A stretch of 64,000 nucleotides of DNA from Rhizophagus irregularis (Eukaryota > Glomeromycota > Glomeromycetes > Glomerales > Glomeraceae). A model generated the notes under the pieces. That model saw only the letters and a program-made list of their open reading frames with translations, searched no databases and was not told the DNA's origin. The stretch lies in assembly GCF_026210795.1 (NCBI RefSeq), contig NC_089439.1, forward strand, positions 1,240,001-1,304,000, written 5' to 3'. This document shows positions 35,483 to 47,837 of this stretch, one piece after another (position 1 is the first letter of the stretch; every line of letters begins with the position of its first letter). Both the position numbers and the translations under genes were made by a program.

Positions 35483-38400
35483 TTATCCGCAGAACTATTA
35501 ATTGTTGACTACTAACTAGCAAATTGTCGAATGATTTCTCATCTCTGTTCTTAGAAACATTAAATTACTGTGATTTATCAACAAAGTGAACTATTTCCTC
35601 GACTAGAGTTTTTCTGGGAATTTTTTGGCAAAAATGATCAAAATAATTTTATTAAATTTTCGATTTACGTAATTCTTGGAATATTTAGTCAAGTATTCGA
35701 TGATATAGTTATATTGTATTTTTGTTGTTGCTCATTACCCTTCCCATCAACAATGTCATTTGCAAAAAGTGGTGTTAATAATAACAGATAGTAGAATAAT
35801 TAGATATCAGAGATTGTTTCGATTACTAAAAAAAACAATTACCGTAATTCCGCTAGTGATAATTTTTCTACATCCATTGATATTTGTAGTCGAATATTGT
35901 TATTTGTATTTGTAGTCGAATGCTTGATGCTATTAACTGCATTTATATTAACTTGTACTAGTGTTTCGATTACTGAAAACAATATCAGCTATTTTCTTTA
36001 TATTACGAAATTATCCTTATCGATAACCTATTCGACTGTGATCATACATACGATTATAACGTCTACCCTCTACACTACCAATCCTATAAAAAATTATAAT
36101 TACATGGTATTCTTCCCATGATCAGATAACATTTAAATAGTACTTTTTTTGAATAATCGAATCCCATGCACAAATATTTTTACTAATTATTCGTATATAA
36201 TCATATGTTAATTTACCCATCAGATATAGTATAATGCATTTCAATTATCCAATGTCACCAGTACACTAACTAAATATAATAAAATACTTGTAATGTATTA
36301 ATATGACAAATAATAGTACAGATGCATAAAATATAGGCGAAGCCTACGAAGTAAATACCTTGTGACCAAATAGAATATATTACTCCTGTATATTATTGCA
36401 CTCGAGAGTGGAGATACACTGGTGATCTGCTCGAAGAGCAAAATTATTTGGAATGATAAATGTGGAAAATCACTTTTTTAGACTGTATTTAACACATTTT
36501 TTACGTATTTCGCCTCTTCTTTTTTCCAAATAATTATGCTCACCACCGTAGTTAGATATACTCCATATACAGTATTAGTCTCATCAATTACAAAAAATAT
36601 TATTATATCCCTTGTCTGAATTTTTTCATTCATGTGAGTCACTAGTGTAGTTAAATAGCAAGCGGAATATTTTTCGTATTTTGTTAATAATGTAGAATAA
36701 TATACAGATTATACAATAATAGGATCACAACCAATAGCGCATGGTAGTTTATTACACGATTGACATTTTAATATATTCAACGCTTTTACAGAGTAAATTT
36801 CATATCTACTAAATGATGTACTATATGTTAGTATACGAGATTAACAGAAGAAAAAATAATGCTTGACTACTAATTATGATAATTTCGTTTGAAATTAATG
36901 TTACCTGTTTATCGGTTAGAAGTTCATCATTGACCTTTGGGCAAATTGTGGGAAAATTTTTTGCATGCTATTTGCTAAAATAAAGTTGACAGCCTCGTGT
37001 CATTGTTGGAAATTGCAAAGATTTCCCTTCCTATAACATACAGAGTCTGTTCTTAGTAATCGAAACTAAATGTAGTTCTACTTAAAGTATTGACTATTGT
37101 TTGCGATTACTAAAAACTAAAGAGAATTACAGAGCATATAACAAAAAGCACACAGTCTGCAACATTTTTATTTTTTATAAACTCCTTACTATATCACATC
37201 CTTATCGTAGTTAGTATTGGAATAAAACTATCCGGAAATAGAATTTTTCAACGCAGTCGTTGCATGATTTTACTTTGTTAGAATCTTGAACAACTTTTTT
37301 TGAAGAAATTTACCATAAATGATAAATTAGATGTCGTTGTCAAAAATAAAATGGTATACTGTGTAATGAGAAAAAAGGCTATTTTCCATAAAGGAACCTA
37401 TTGATTTATACTATATTGCTGATGAGCCTTATTAGGCAGTTAGTTATTTGTATTACCTCATTTATTCCCTGATTTGTTAATATCGCAGTTTCAATATACG
37501 AAATAAGGTAACTGTGACCTTAGTGTCACGGTAGGAAAAATGATAAAGTTGCGCATACTACGTATACTATACATAACACGGCATGCGACAAAAAGTTTAA
37601 TCGACCACAAGGTAAAAAATTTTAATTGTTTTCGAAATGGATAAATTTCGTGGACCAGAGATGTATATTGCAATATGCATAGTATACTTTTAGTAAAACT
37701 GCCTATAACCATTAGTTATACATATTATCTATTTCCAGATTCTGAATTTCTGCGCATGGTTACAAATTTTCTTCTTATCAAACTAGTTAGAATAATAGAT
37801 ATATTATATTTCGAATACTCGCCACATTCATATATTTTTTTCATAATAATATCTCACAAAGATTCTGTAAATGAACATATACCATTAAAATAGAGAGTGG
37901 ACATGAGCTCTGTCCAAAATTATTTTCTCCATGTATTATATCGCCAGACCTTGTCTTACAGATGATTATATTGGTTTACCAAGATGTAGGCAAGTAGCTA
38001 TACAATAAGTAAATGGGAGAAATCAGAATAACACAGATTGTTACATTATACTTATTCCAGGTATGAAACACGCATTAAGTCTATTGCATATGATATCAAA
38101 AGTTAATCATTTCATATTATTAGATTCCCACGCACTACAAAATTAATATAATATGGTAACATACTGTATATTCTATCCTAAACACTTTTTTTATACCAAG
38201 AGAATCAGTTATTCAATTTTTTTTATTTGAACTAAAGTGACTTTTACTAAAGAATGGGATACGAAACAGATAAATATCGCTGTTCAATGACACAAAAACA
38301 TAATAATTTATCAGTTGAGAAAGTATATAACAAAGAGGAACTATCTACGAAATTGATAGTTAAGAACCACAATGCAGACATGTATAGAGTTTTTCATTCA

Positions 38401-38760
38401 TGCGAAGAGTTTTGGGAGTTTAATGACAGGGTCCTTATCTTATAAATCAATCGCTATTGTTCATCCCAGTAATAACGTGAATGCCTTTGAGTAGTATCAC
38501 TAACCTTGTAAGAAGATGAAATATGGCATCTGTGAATGTTACAACAGTTATCACACACGACTAGTTTATTCTGAAATCTATGTCTATTTTCTTTAAACGA
38601 GAAAAAAGAAATTATATATGAGTAAATTTGCAAGACAACATATTCACTTAAATGTCAAAAGATCACTAGCCCGAATATTTTGTTTTGTTCTCGTTGGAAG
38701 AAAAGTAGTAAAATAAAATGTGTAGTGTTATAATAACTGAAAATATAATAGATAAATGAA
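35483..38760. other. AT-rich spacer
   Basis: Only short AT-driven open frames; nothing recognised. The 63-codon frame at 38254-38445 is not obviously part of any family. Confidence 0.5.
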
Positions 38761-38769
38761 ACAGTAAAT

Positions 38770-39110
38770 CCTGTGACGCAGTAAGTCACATGATATGGTT
38801 ACATAAGAAGAAATAGTTGGGAATACAAAGTCATGTGACAAGTCACATGGCGCAGTAAGTGACAGATAAATATTTAGCCGATGGATAAATAATTAGCCAG
38901 TAAAATAATATTTATAGTTTAGTGTAACGAGATAGATTTTTTAGAATTAATAGAAATAATTTTCTTAAAAAAATATAAATACAAGTGGATTTCGATGAGA
39001 AATTCCGCAGTTAGTTTTGTAATTCGAGTTCGACTTTTATAAAAATAAAATTATTTTGTCCTTTAATAAAAATTAACACATTCTTTTAACCTTTTTCTTA
39101 TGATGAAAAA
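38770..39110 (+). repeat. Possible solo LTR (weak)
   Basis: TGTGACGCAGTAAG near 38773 is followed by TATAAATACAAG near 38974, then AATAAAATTATTTTG near 39045, an LTR-like order of start, TATA box and polyadenylation signal. A similar arrangement beginning TGTGGCGCAGTAAT lies near 60487. Ends and target duplication could not be defined, so this is tentative. Confidence 0.25.
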
Positions 39111-41007
39111 GAGGTGTCATTTTTAATGACCTAATAATGATTTATAATTTTGGGGAAACTATCGCAATTTAAAATTAAGTAAAAATTCTGTTTCGCAACT
39201 AATTCTTATTTTAAACCAAGCATAGATATTATTCGAACTCAACACGTCAGTGGCAACATACGGTATTTTATTTTAATATCCTATAGGTGGCGTGTCACAG
39301 TGTAATTACTCACCTTGCATGTTCCCGCCCAAGTTAATTCTAAATGAACTTTGTAAAAGTAACCGCAATTAACGCAATGCATAACAGTAAATTTTCACTA
39401 AAAGGTACTGAGAATTATGAGAAGAAGCATTATAAACAGTAAATATATCTTACACGTAGACTGTGTAAAATGATAATAACTTTTTACTCCAGATATTGGA
39501 ATTATATATAGCCCGTAGATTATCATGTAACATTCACATGTGCAATTTATTTTATCCCTAAAAATCGACGCAGTTAATATCTGAATTGTTATTGGTGGAC
39601 ATATTACCATTTTTATACTAGGCTGAGTAATCTTATAATGAATGATCAAGAAGTGTTTACATTCAAGTGTTTAGTCAAAAAAATATACAGAAGCCTCCAC
39701 TATTTTTTTGGACACAGCTGAGATTGACATAAGTCATAGTAAAATCCTTTGTGTGCAAAAATACTATACATCCAAAGTAATGTCCTTCGAGCATTTAACA
39801 ATTAGGACACAATCTAAATATCCATGTCTCGGTAAAAAGGAACAAAGAATAAATAGTAGACTATGGTAATAATAGCACACAGAATATGATTCTCGTTTAC
39901 AAACAGACAATTGATATATAAAGGAGACAGTAGTAGCTTGGTATGTTAATATACTATTTATTAAAATTATTTGTTACTACGTTTTGAAAGAATGCCTTCT
40001 ATCGTCACCATTATACTCACGCTATTCTTTGTGTATATTTTTTTATTCATAGGTACAAGTGTAATGTAGTCATGTATTTGCATCTACAATATACGAATAT
40101 TTAGTTACTGTATTTATTAAACAAACTATTTGATATGAGTGAAGCCCAGGCTATGCCTGAGATAATTGAATAATTATTTTGTAAAGAATGTCCAAGGAAT
40201 CGTACTATTTTCAGGAGTATGCTAAGTACAGTCTTGCTAAATCAGTTACACCTATTGGTAATGATAGTCATTTGTTATCTTTATTATTCCACTTTATTAG
40301 TTTTGCTTGAGGCATTGCGAAATGATGTTGCGATTATTTGGATGATCACCTATCCATTTTTTAACGATAGAATATGTATATAGCAATTGCAGCATGGATT
40401 TCCATATTTTTGACAATAACTATATCATTTTGAATTTTATCGGACATGTCACTATTTTGTTTTAGACAGAGTATAAGAATCAAAGATATATGTCCAGAAG
40501 TGGTTCTGATGTTACCAATGAAACGAAGACATATTATGAAACACTAGATACGGAATGAACCCTTTAGGTAACTATTGACTTGCTATATTCTCTCGCCACT
40601 CAACAGCACTTATTTCATTAACCAAATCTCTCAAATTTTCAATGACGGTGATTGAATAATAGGCAAATTATATATGAAAAAAATCTTAACTATATGATTA
40701 GGGTCTTGCCCTGGTTTCGCCTGAAAAAAAATTTACGAAGAAAAGAAGAAAACTAATTGAAAAGTTTGCATAAGATTAACACTTTGGCATATTAACAAAT
40801 TTCATGCTATTAAGATCATTATGTGACAATATAATATAAAGATCATGTTAATATAAAGATCATGTAATATCAAGTCCTTGTTTTACACAAGTATTAGTAT
40901 ATATAATATGCTATGTGATTTTCTTGAATTATAATAATAACTCTTGATGTAATAACAATTTTTATGTCCATTATTTTATTAATATCAACTACTGCTTTCA
41001 TCTCCAA
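39111..41007. other. Spacer
   Basis: No gene recognised. A short direct repeat of AATATAAAGATCATGT occurs near 40831-40866. Confidence 0.5.
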
Positions 41008-43375
41008 ATGTCATTCCTTATGCGGTTAAAGGTCTACATAATGACTTATATAGCTATACTGCATATTACGATAATACGAAAATACAAAATTGGAAATCGT
41101 GTTCCAGAGATATGTTCTAAATTGAATTTAGAAATTATTATACCCATACTGACTACTGAGTCACGTAAAATAGAAACCAATGACCATAAAGTAAAATTAC
41201 AGTGTTTAGTTCTTCCTTGGGGGAAAGGAGTTCACCATAAACCTTTGAAGCAGTTTACCATATTGCCTGTAAATATCCTTGCAAGCTATTCTGTTGGAGA
41301 GCTTAAAAAAGCCATTTATGGAGAAAAGCCAAAAGCCTTTACAGATTTTTCTGTGGATGAGCTTAACCTTGGTTTAGTTTCCATCTTTTGCAATGAGATA
41401 ATTACATTAGGTACAGACCCAGAAGCGTATGTAAAAATTAGATTACTGGAGAAAAGAAGACTAGTACCTATTGAGAACGTTAGTGAAATATTCCCACAAG
41501 ATAATCCACCGGCACCTAAACATGTACTGTACATGTTCTTGTTGGACTTCCTGATGACAAAAGCTCTGATGACTCATTAGAGGAACAAAAAAAATTCCAA
41601 ATAATAACTAATGAGAAGATTAGAATCTTCACAGCTTGCATATACAGTATGACAGAAACAACTACAATCATTGATCAACTTCTTCGCCAGGAACTCAAAC
41701 ACGTAATGCACAGAGATGTAGATAAATTTTTAGATTTATTATTTCTGATTATAGAAGAACATAAATGTGTAGTTGGCAGAATTTTGGAAGAATGTAAGAA
41801 GGGAAGAAAATGGAAGGAAGGAAAATGGATAGAGTTTCCAAGAGATGGGTCAAAGGAAAAAGATTTCTATTCACCATTCGCTTTAATAGCAAATTTTGTT
41901 ATTCAACGTTGCAATAAAATCTGACCCGTTAGATTCCTAGTCCATGCAAGTTGCTATCCGTTCTTTGGAAGAATAGGAGCAGTAAAACGCAAGCCCGATA
42001 TTGTTCTATTTAACAGAAATCATGTTATACAGAAAAGATATGAAGAAGTGGTATACTGGAGTAACATCCATGTTATCGAAGAAATAAAACGCACTTGCCA
42101 AAGCGACAATATATCCACTGATCTAGAACTGGCTGGTTATGTGTGGGAAATTTTTGGTAATCAACATAATAGAAGGTTTGTCCTTGGGTTTACATTGTGT
42201 GGTGGTTTTATGAGAGTGTGGCTTTTTGACCGCTCAGGGGGTATTAGTTTGAACAGAATTGACATTTATCATGATCCTACTATGTTTATTCGAGTAATTA
42301 CTGGGTTTGCCACCATGGAATTATTTCAGCTTGGATATGATACAACTATTATGGATTTGCTACTGAGACTTGGGTGCATTGAGATAGAAAAATGGGACAA
42401 ACAGCGACCAGAAAATAAAAAGACTGAAAGATTTGCATTAATTGAAACGATTTTTCATCGAGCAGTAATAAGTGGGCGTGAAACTATCTGTTGGAGAGCA
42501 TACCATTTAGATGAAGACGGAAAGGAAATGACAGACAAAGAATTTGTCATAAAGGATTCGTGGCGATCCATCTCACGAAAAAACACAGAGGGCAACTTAC
42601 TTAAAAAAGCAACAAATGCACTAAAACATATTCCTGATACACAAATCGTGAAATATTATCATCACGAAGATGTTACTTTGATAGACGGTAACAGTCAAGA
42701 CAAAAATGTTGATGACACATTCACTTATATTCGAAAACAGTTGCATCTTTTTCTCGATAGCATTTCAAGCAACAATATGACCACAGCACGAGAAAACTGT
42801 TCTAATGAAAATTATACCAGTGATCGCTCTTCTGGGAGATCAAAATCATCTGGTTTCTTTAAAGAACAGAACTTTTACTTCGTAGGCAAGACCCAGTTGA
42901 GAGAACCAGAATATCGTATCTACACTAGACTAATTACCTCTACATGTGGAAAACCCATTTACCATTTCAATGATCAAGTAGAACTGCTCACTGCCTTATA
43001 TGATGCCATAGAAGGTCATCGGAATTTATTTCGCATTGCTAATATTTTACATGGGGATATTTCGCTGTACAATATCATGATAGGAGCAGATGGCCGAGGA
43101 TTTATCATAGATTTAGACTATGCTATTGATCTTGGCTTTGACCAATCTTCGGCCACAGATTGTGACCAAAAAAAAGATGCACCGTGCTACAGAACTGGGA
43201 CTTTACCTTTCATGGCTATAGAGATTCTAAATCATAATGCAAAACATACATTTCAACACGACCTAGAATTTTTCTTCTATGTTTTATGCTGGATTTGCTC
43301 TGAGTATAAGGGCTCTCGTGGCAAATTACGTGCTAGAGATTGTAAATGAAAGAATTTGATGAAGTGGGTTGAAGG
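41008..43375 (+). pseudogene. CRN header fused to FunK1-type kinase, truncated by hAT element 3
   Basis: The 5' frame (41008-41580) holds a CRN header: VKLQCLVLPWGKGVHH, SVGELKKAIYGEKPKAF, then DELNLGLVSI. A frameshift near 41525-41535 moves the reading to HVLVGLPDDKSSDDS. This leads into a FunK1-like (fungal-type kinase) region running 41649-43349 in one frame but broken by TGA at 41922-41924. Kinase hallmarks: KRKPDIVLFNR, then the catalytic loop HGDISLYNIMIG near 43050 (HxD with the N five residues on), DLDYA in the DFG position near 43110, TGTLPFMAIEIL, and LEFFFYVLCWI. A second TGA at 43347-43349 precedes KNLMKWVEG, after which the hAT element begins and the normal C-terminus is lost. 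CRN-kinase fusions are known as host-nucleus-targeted effectors in oomycetes; the role here is inference. Confidence 0.85.
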
Positions 43376-46300
43376 TAGTGATGCTAACGGTCCGGTTTGG
43401 TCTGACTTAAAACTCAAGTCAAGCTGAACTAATAAAAAGTCAAGCCAAACCGAACCGGACTCCATCAACTTAAAAGTTCAAGTCAAACCAAACCGAACCA
43501 AACCGTGAAGCTGATGGAACTGATGGAGTCAATGGGGTCAATGGGGTCAACAGCTTAACTCAAGTCAAACTGAACCACGAAGCTGATGGGACTGATGGGG
43601 TTGATAATAAATTTATTATATTTTTTATGTATTTTAATTTTAGATTTATATTTTTATATTAATTTTATTAGTTATATACCTATATTTATACATATTATTA
43701 TATTTAAAAGATAGAAATAGAAAAAAATATTAAACCTAATTATTCAACAACTTTATCCATGAATTTAAACACATGCAAGCTTCAATTGCACGATCACCTA
43801 ATCTATTTCTTTTTTTACTAACCAATTCACCTGATTTTGAAAAGGCTTGTTCACTTGGAACAGAAGTAGCTGGAATACAAATATAATCACGTGCTATCTT
43901 CTCTAGAAGTGGATATTGCACTTTATGGTGTTTCCACCATTCACATGGATCTATATCTATAGGTTCTACAGGAATTGCCAAATATTCCATTATTTCATTT
44001 CGAGATTGTAAATTATTAAACTTTCTTTTTTTTTGAATCATACGGCTTAAGATTCCTGATGTTTTTCTCTTATCTCCTACATTATCTTCTTTAATTTCAT
44101 TTTCATCATCAGCAATAAGAGTTTGTTCCATATTTTGATAACTATTGAATTTTTCTAAAAGTAATTGCTTTGCATCTTCTACACTTACACTATTAGGAAG
44201 AATTTGTGTTTTATATCGAGGATCCAATACTAAAGCTAAAGTAGCTGTTGAATTGTAAAGATTAACTGAAATACAACGAAATTTCTCTTGCATTTCTTTA
44301 GCAATTCCTTTTATCCATTTTGGTATAGATGTATCATTTTTAATTATTGTTATATGTTCCAATAAATAATCTAATAAAAGAAGTAAAGTTCCAAAAGTAG
44401 GATATTTAGAGCCTGACATTTCTTCAGTAAATTCAAAAAATGGTTATAAAAAATCACAAAAAAGTTGGAGTTCTTTCCATTCATCATCATTTAAATCTAA
44501 TTTTGCAAAATTACTACCAATAGAAATTAATGAAACAATTACTGCTTTATTGTTAAGAAAGGATTCTAACATTAAAAACGTACTATTCCATCTAGTCTTG
44601 ACATCTCTAATTAATTTTTTATATTTGACATTTAAATTTGTTGCAAAAGTAATTAATTCCTGTTCCTTTTTTGGTGATTTGCGTACTTCTATAATAAAAG
44701 CTCGTACTTTATCAATAATAGGTTTAAATTTTCCCAAACCAGCATTAACTACAAGAGCAATTGAGTGAGCACCACATCTAATAATTTTAAAATCAATTTG
44801 CAACTCATCTGAAAGTGTAGTTGAAAGCAATCTCATTGCAGCAACTTGATTTGCACCATTATCAATAGTAATTGCTAAAGCTTTGGTTGTAATAGAGAAG
44901 TCTTGAAAGATTTTATAGATTGCTTTTTGAATCTGTAATCCAGTATGTGGGTGAAGAAACCTTTGAAAGGCAATTATTGCATGCTTTAAGTTCCACTCAT
45001 TGTTAATCCAGTGTGCTGTAAGAACCATATAGGGAGCACCAGTATCTGATGTCCACATGTCAGATGTGAAAGCGATTTTTGAATTATTTTCCTGTAATAA
45101 AATGTATTTTATTAATAATCAAATAATTTATAAAATTTAATAATTAATTAAAAAATTTAATTTATAAATTTTACCTGAAATAATTTTATAATATTATTTT
45201 TATAATGTGTATATTTGTTATCAATTTTGTTACGAAGGGTTTGCCGTGAAGGAACACGAAACTTAGAATTAAGACTAGCAATAAATTCTCGAAAAAGAAC
45301 GCCATCTACCACTTTAAATGGTTGGCAATCATCAATCACCCAATTGACTAGTTTATCCAGAATATCTGCATGATCTTCAGCTTGTGATTGAGTATTGCTT
45401 GCATTGTTGAACGCTGCTTCGATCGAACCTACTCCACCAGGTTGAATTTTTAGATGTTTTCTTTTCCAATGATCATTGAGTGTAGTTGTGGAACAATTTT
45501 TACTATATCTCTTATCACAATATTTACATTTTGTATATACATGAACGCCATTATCATCAACTTTTTCGTAATGTTGCCAAACAGTACTTGGTGTACGAAC
45601 TGGAGGTAAATTTGCTGATTTTTTTTTCTCTGAACTTAATGATATCTCATAATCGGTTTTCTTATCATCATCATCAATTATTGGAATAGTCAATTCTAAA
45701 TTAACTATTGGATCCATTTCAGTTTCATCATGTCCTATTAGAGTACTCATGATGAAATTATTTTTGATTTTTTCCTATTTCGAAAAAAAAACAAATTTAA
45801 TACACAAAAAATCATTCCGCCTTTGCTTAAAAAAAAGATTATCGATTTTATTGCGTATCACGATAATCAAAAATCCGGTCAATTCCCCCCTTTTTTTATT
45901 TTACGATATTTACCAGATATTACGAAGTAAATTTTCGGTAAGAGTAATTGATTGAATTTTTTTATAAATAAAAAAAATTACTAACAATTTTATCCTTCTA
46001 TAACTCTATTTTTTTTTTAGGAATGCGCTTTCTCTTCAAAGGTAAAAGAGGAGGGAAAATATATTTTGTTTAAACTATTTGAAAAGGAAAAAATATTTAT
46101 GATAATCTATATTTTAAAGAAAATTAATAATTAAATTTCTCTTTATTTTTAGGTGAATGTGAAAGTAACTTTCAAAGAACTGCGGAATAAGAAAAGCAAC
46201 TAGAAAAACTGCTAAAATGTATAGTTGTTAATGATCAATAGGTAATGTTTATATTAAGATTCAAGACTGAAACTTATCTATTCAGCACAAGAATGGGAAA

Positions 46301-46838
46301 AAACAGGAACTCAGGAAGGAATCTTTGAATTCCAGGTTTTTTGAAGTAAAGGGAAAGTGAGTAGATATTTTTCGTTTATATTTTAAAGAAAACTACTGTT
46401 TACTTTCTCTCTTTTTTAGGTGAGCGTGGTGCGTGGCTTTGAATTCGGGTCTTGAAAGATAAAGAGAAGGAAGGGACTGGGGCGGATATTTGTTTATATT
46501 TTAAAAAAAAATCTAACATTTTCTTTTTTTTTGTGTTGAATTCCGGGTTTTCAAAGTTCAAATAATCCGATAATGTAACACAATACTTTAACAAAATGAA
46601 AAAAAATAAAAAAAATGAAAATTCTTATTGTGATCGCTAAATAAAAAAAAAGTCAGCCAATCAGCTACATCGGTCCCATTGACCCCATCGGCTTGGCTCC
46701 TTCAAGTCGGACCAAACCGCAACTTGAATTTCTTCAAGTTGAGCTAAACCGATCAACTTCAAATCTTGAAGTCAAACCGAATTGACCCCATCGGTCCGGT
46801 TCGGTCTGGTCCAGTCCAACTTGGACTTAACAACACTA
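43376..46838 (-). mobile_element. hAT element 3 (TAGTGWTGYTAA family), 3463 bp, without matching target duplication
   Basis: Left end TAGTGATGCTAACGGTCC; the reverse complement of the right end is TAGTGTTGTTAAGTCC, also the end of the 95-bp MITE at 29480. Both subterminal regions carry many CAAGTCAAACCGAACC-like motifs and CCATCGGTCC/TGATGGGGTCAA motifs. The eight bases outside are GTTGAAGG on the left and GTGTTGGT on the right, which do not match. The left flank is the FunK1 coding sequence; the right flank is an unrelated low-complexity minus-strand frame. Boundaries therefore rest on the inverted ends alone. Confidence 0.75.
43736..45750 (-). pseudogene. hAT transposase of element 3 (one in-frame stop)
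   Basis: Two exons: 45750-45175 and 45091-43736, with an 83-nt intron (GTAAAA...TTACAG), giving 644 codons. N-terminus acidic; BED zinc finger near residues 60-100 (VWQHYEKVDD, CKYCDKRYSKNC, HWKRKH). The RNase H-like core has TSDMWTSDTGAPY, TIDNGANQ and CGAHSIALVVNAGL, then VKTRWNSTFLML. The C-terminal dimerisation region reads WWKHHKVQYPLLEKIARDY, PATSVPSEQAFS and KRNRLGDRAIEACMCLNSWI. A TAA at 44446-44444 interrupts between FCDFL and PFFEFTEEM; both sides are in the same frame, so one base change separates this copy from an open frame. Confidence 0.9.
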
Positions 46839-47286
46839 GTGTTGGTGTTGACGAAGTGGCAATATTTGGAGCTGTTGCTGTTGAAGAAGCAATATTTTGT
46901 GGTGTTAGTGTTGACGAAGTGGTAATATTTCGTGATGCTGATGTTGACGATCGTGATGCCGGTGTTGAAGAAGCAATATTTTGTGATGCTGATGCTGACG
47001 ATCGTGATGCCGGTGTTGAAGTGGCAATATTTGGAGGTGTTGGTGTTGACGAAGTGGTAATATTTGGAGGTGTTGCTGTTGAAGAAGCAATATTTTGTGG
47101 TGTTGATGTTGACGAAGTGGCAATATTTTGTGATGCTGATGCTGATGATCGTGATGCCGGTGTTGAAGTGGCAATATTTGGAGGTGTTGGTGTTGACGAA
47201 GTGGCAATATTTTGTGGTGCTGGTGTTGACAACTCAGCAATATTTGGTGGAGGAGTATTTGGTTTCGATGGTTTCTTACGAGTCAT
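46839..47286 (-). pseudogene. Truncated N-terminal frame of Pro/Thr/Ser/Ala repeats
   Basis: ATG at 47286 opens MTRKKPSKPNTPPPNIAEL followed by imperfect repeats of QNIATSSTPTPP / PASRSSASAS. The frame runs without stop into the right end of hAT element 3. Either a gene truncated by that insertion, or the disordered N-terminus of another transposon gene (some hAT proteins begin this way). The underlying DNA is a minisatellite of GTTGACGAAGTGGCAATATT-type units. No folded domain is visible. Confidence 0.5.
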
Positions 47287-47370
47287 TATTGGTTTTTTTT
47301 TTCAAAAAATAAGAAAGAGATTTTTTGTACGGACGAGAAAATTGGTCCACCTTTTATATCTATTTTTTAC

Positions 47371-47579
47371 TATCAAATTAGACTCTCAACAATCAACGAT
47401 CAATTACACTTAAACATTTGTATCAAATTAGACTCTCAACAATCAACGATCAATTACACTTAAACTTTCGCATCAAATTAGACTTTCAATTAATTAAACA
47501 GATCAAATCAGACTTAAACTTTTTCATCAATCAGACTTAAACTTTCGCATCAAATTAGACTTTCAATTAATGAAACTGT
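47371..47579. repeat. Direct repeats upstream of the Plavaka transposase
   Basis: ATCAAATTAGACTCTCAACA followed by ATCAACGATCAATTACAC occurs twice in tandem (about 50-bp period from 47375), followed by further degenerate ATCAAATTAGACTTTCAATT units to 47579. Confidence 0.8.
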
Positions 47580-47837
47580 TAAATGAAATTAAATAGTATG
47601 GTGATACGTATGTTTTATTTTTAAATTCCTATACTTATTCAATTTTCGTTCAATTTTTTGTCTATTTCGTCCAATTTTCGTATGGTTTTTTTAATTATAC
47701 CATCAATATCACGGAATATAAAAAATCACAATATTACTAAAAATTTGACATCACTAAAAATTTGATATTAATAATTACAATTTTATTCAACGTAAAAACA
47801 TATTACAACTTTATCATATCTGACTTTTATCAAAAAA

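Noticed and set aside
38770..39110. Confident solo LTR call
   Set aside because: TATA-like and polyadenylation-like signals are expected by chance in such AT-rich DNA, and no TG...CA ends with target duplication could be fixed.
46834..46841. CACTAGTG as the left end of the Plavaka element
   Set aside because: Only the first seven bases agree with the CACTAGTCGAAAT terminus; it is better explained as the right end of hAT element 3 (AACAACACTA).
46766..47413. 215-codon plus-strand frame of repeated Asp/Val/Ala/Glu
   Set aside because: It is the opposite-strand shadow of the minisatellite under the MTRKKPSKP frame; the biased composition comes from the repeat, and it runs out of the hAT end.
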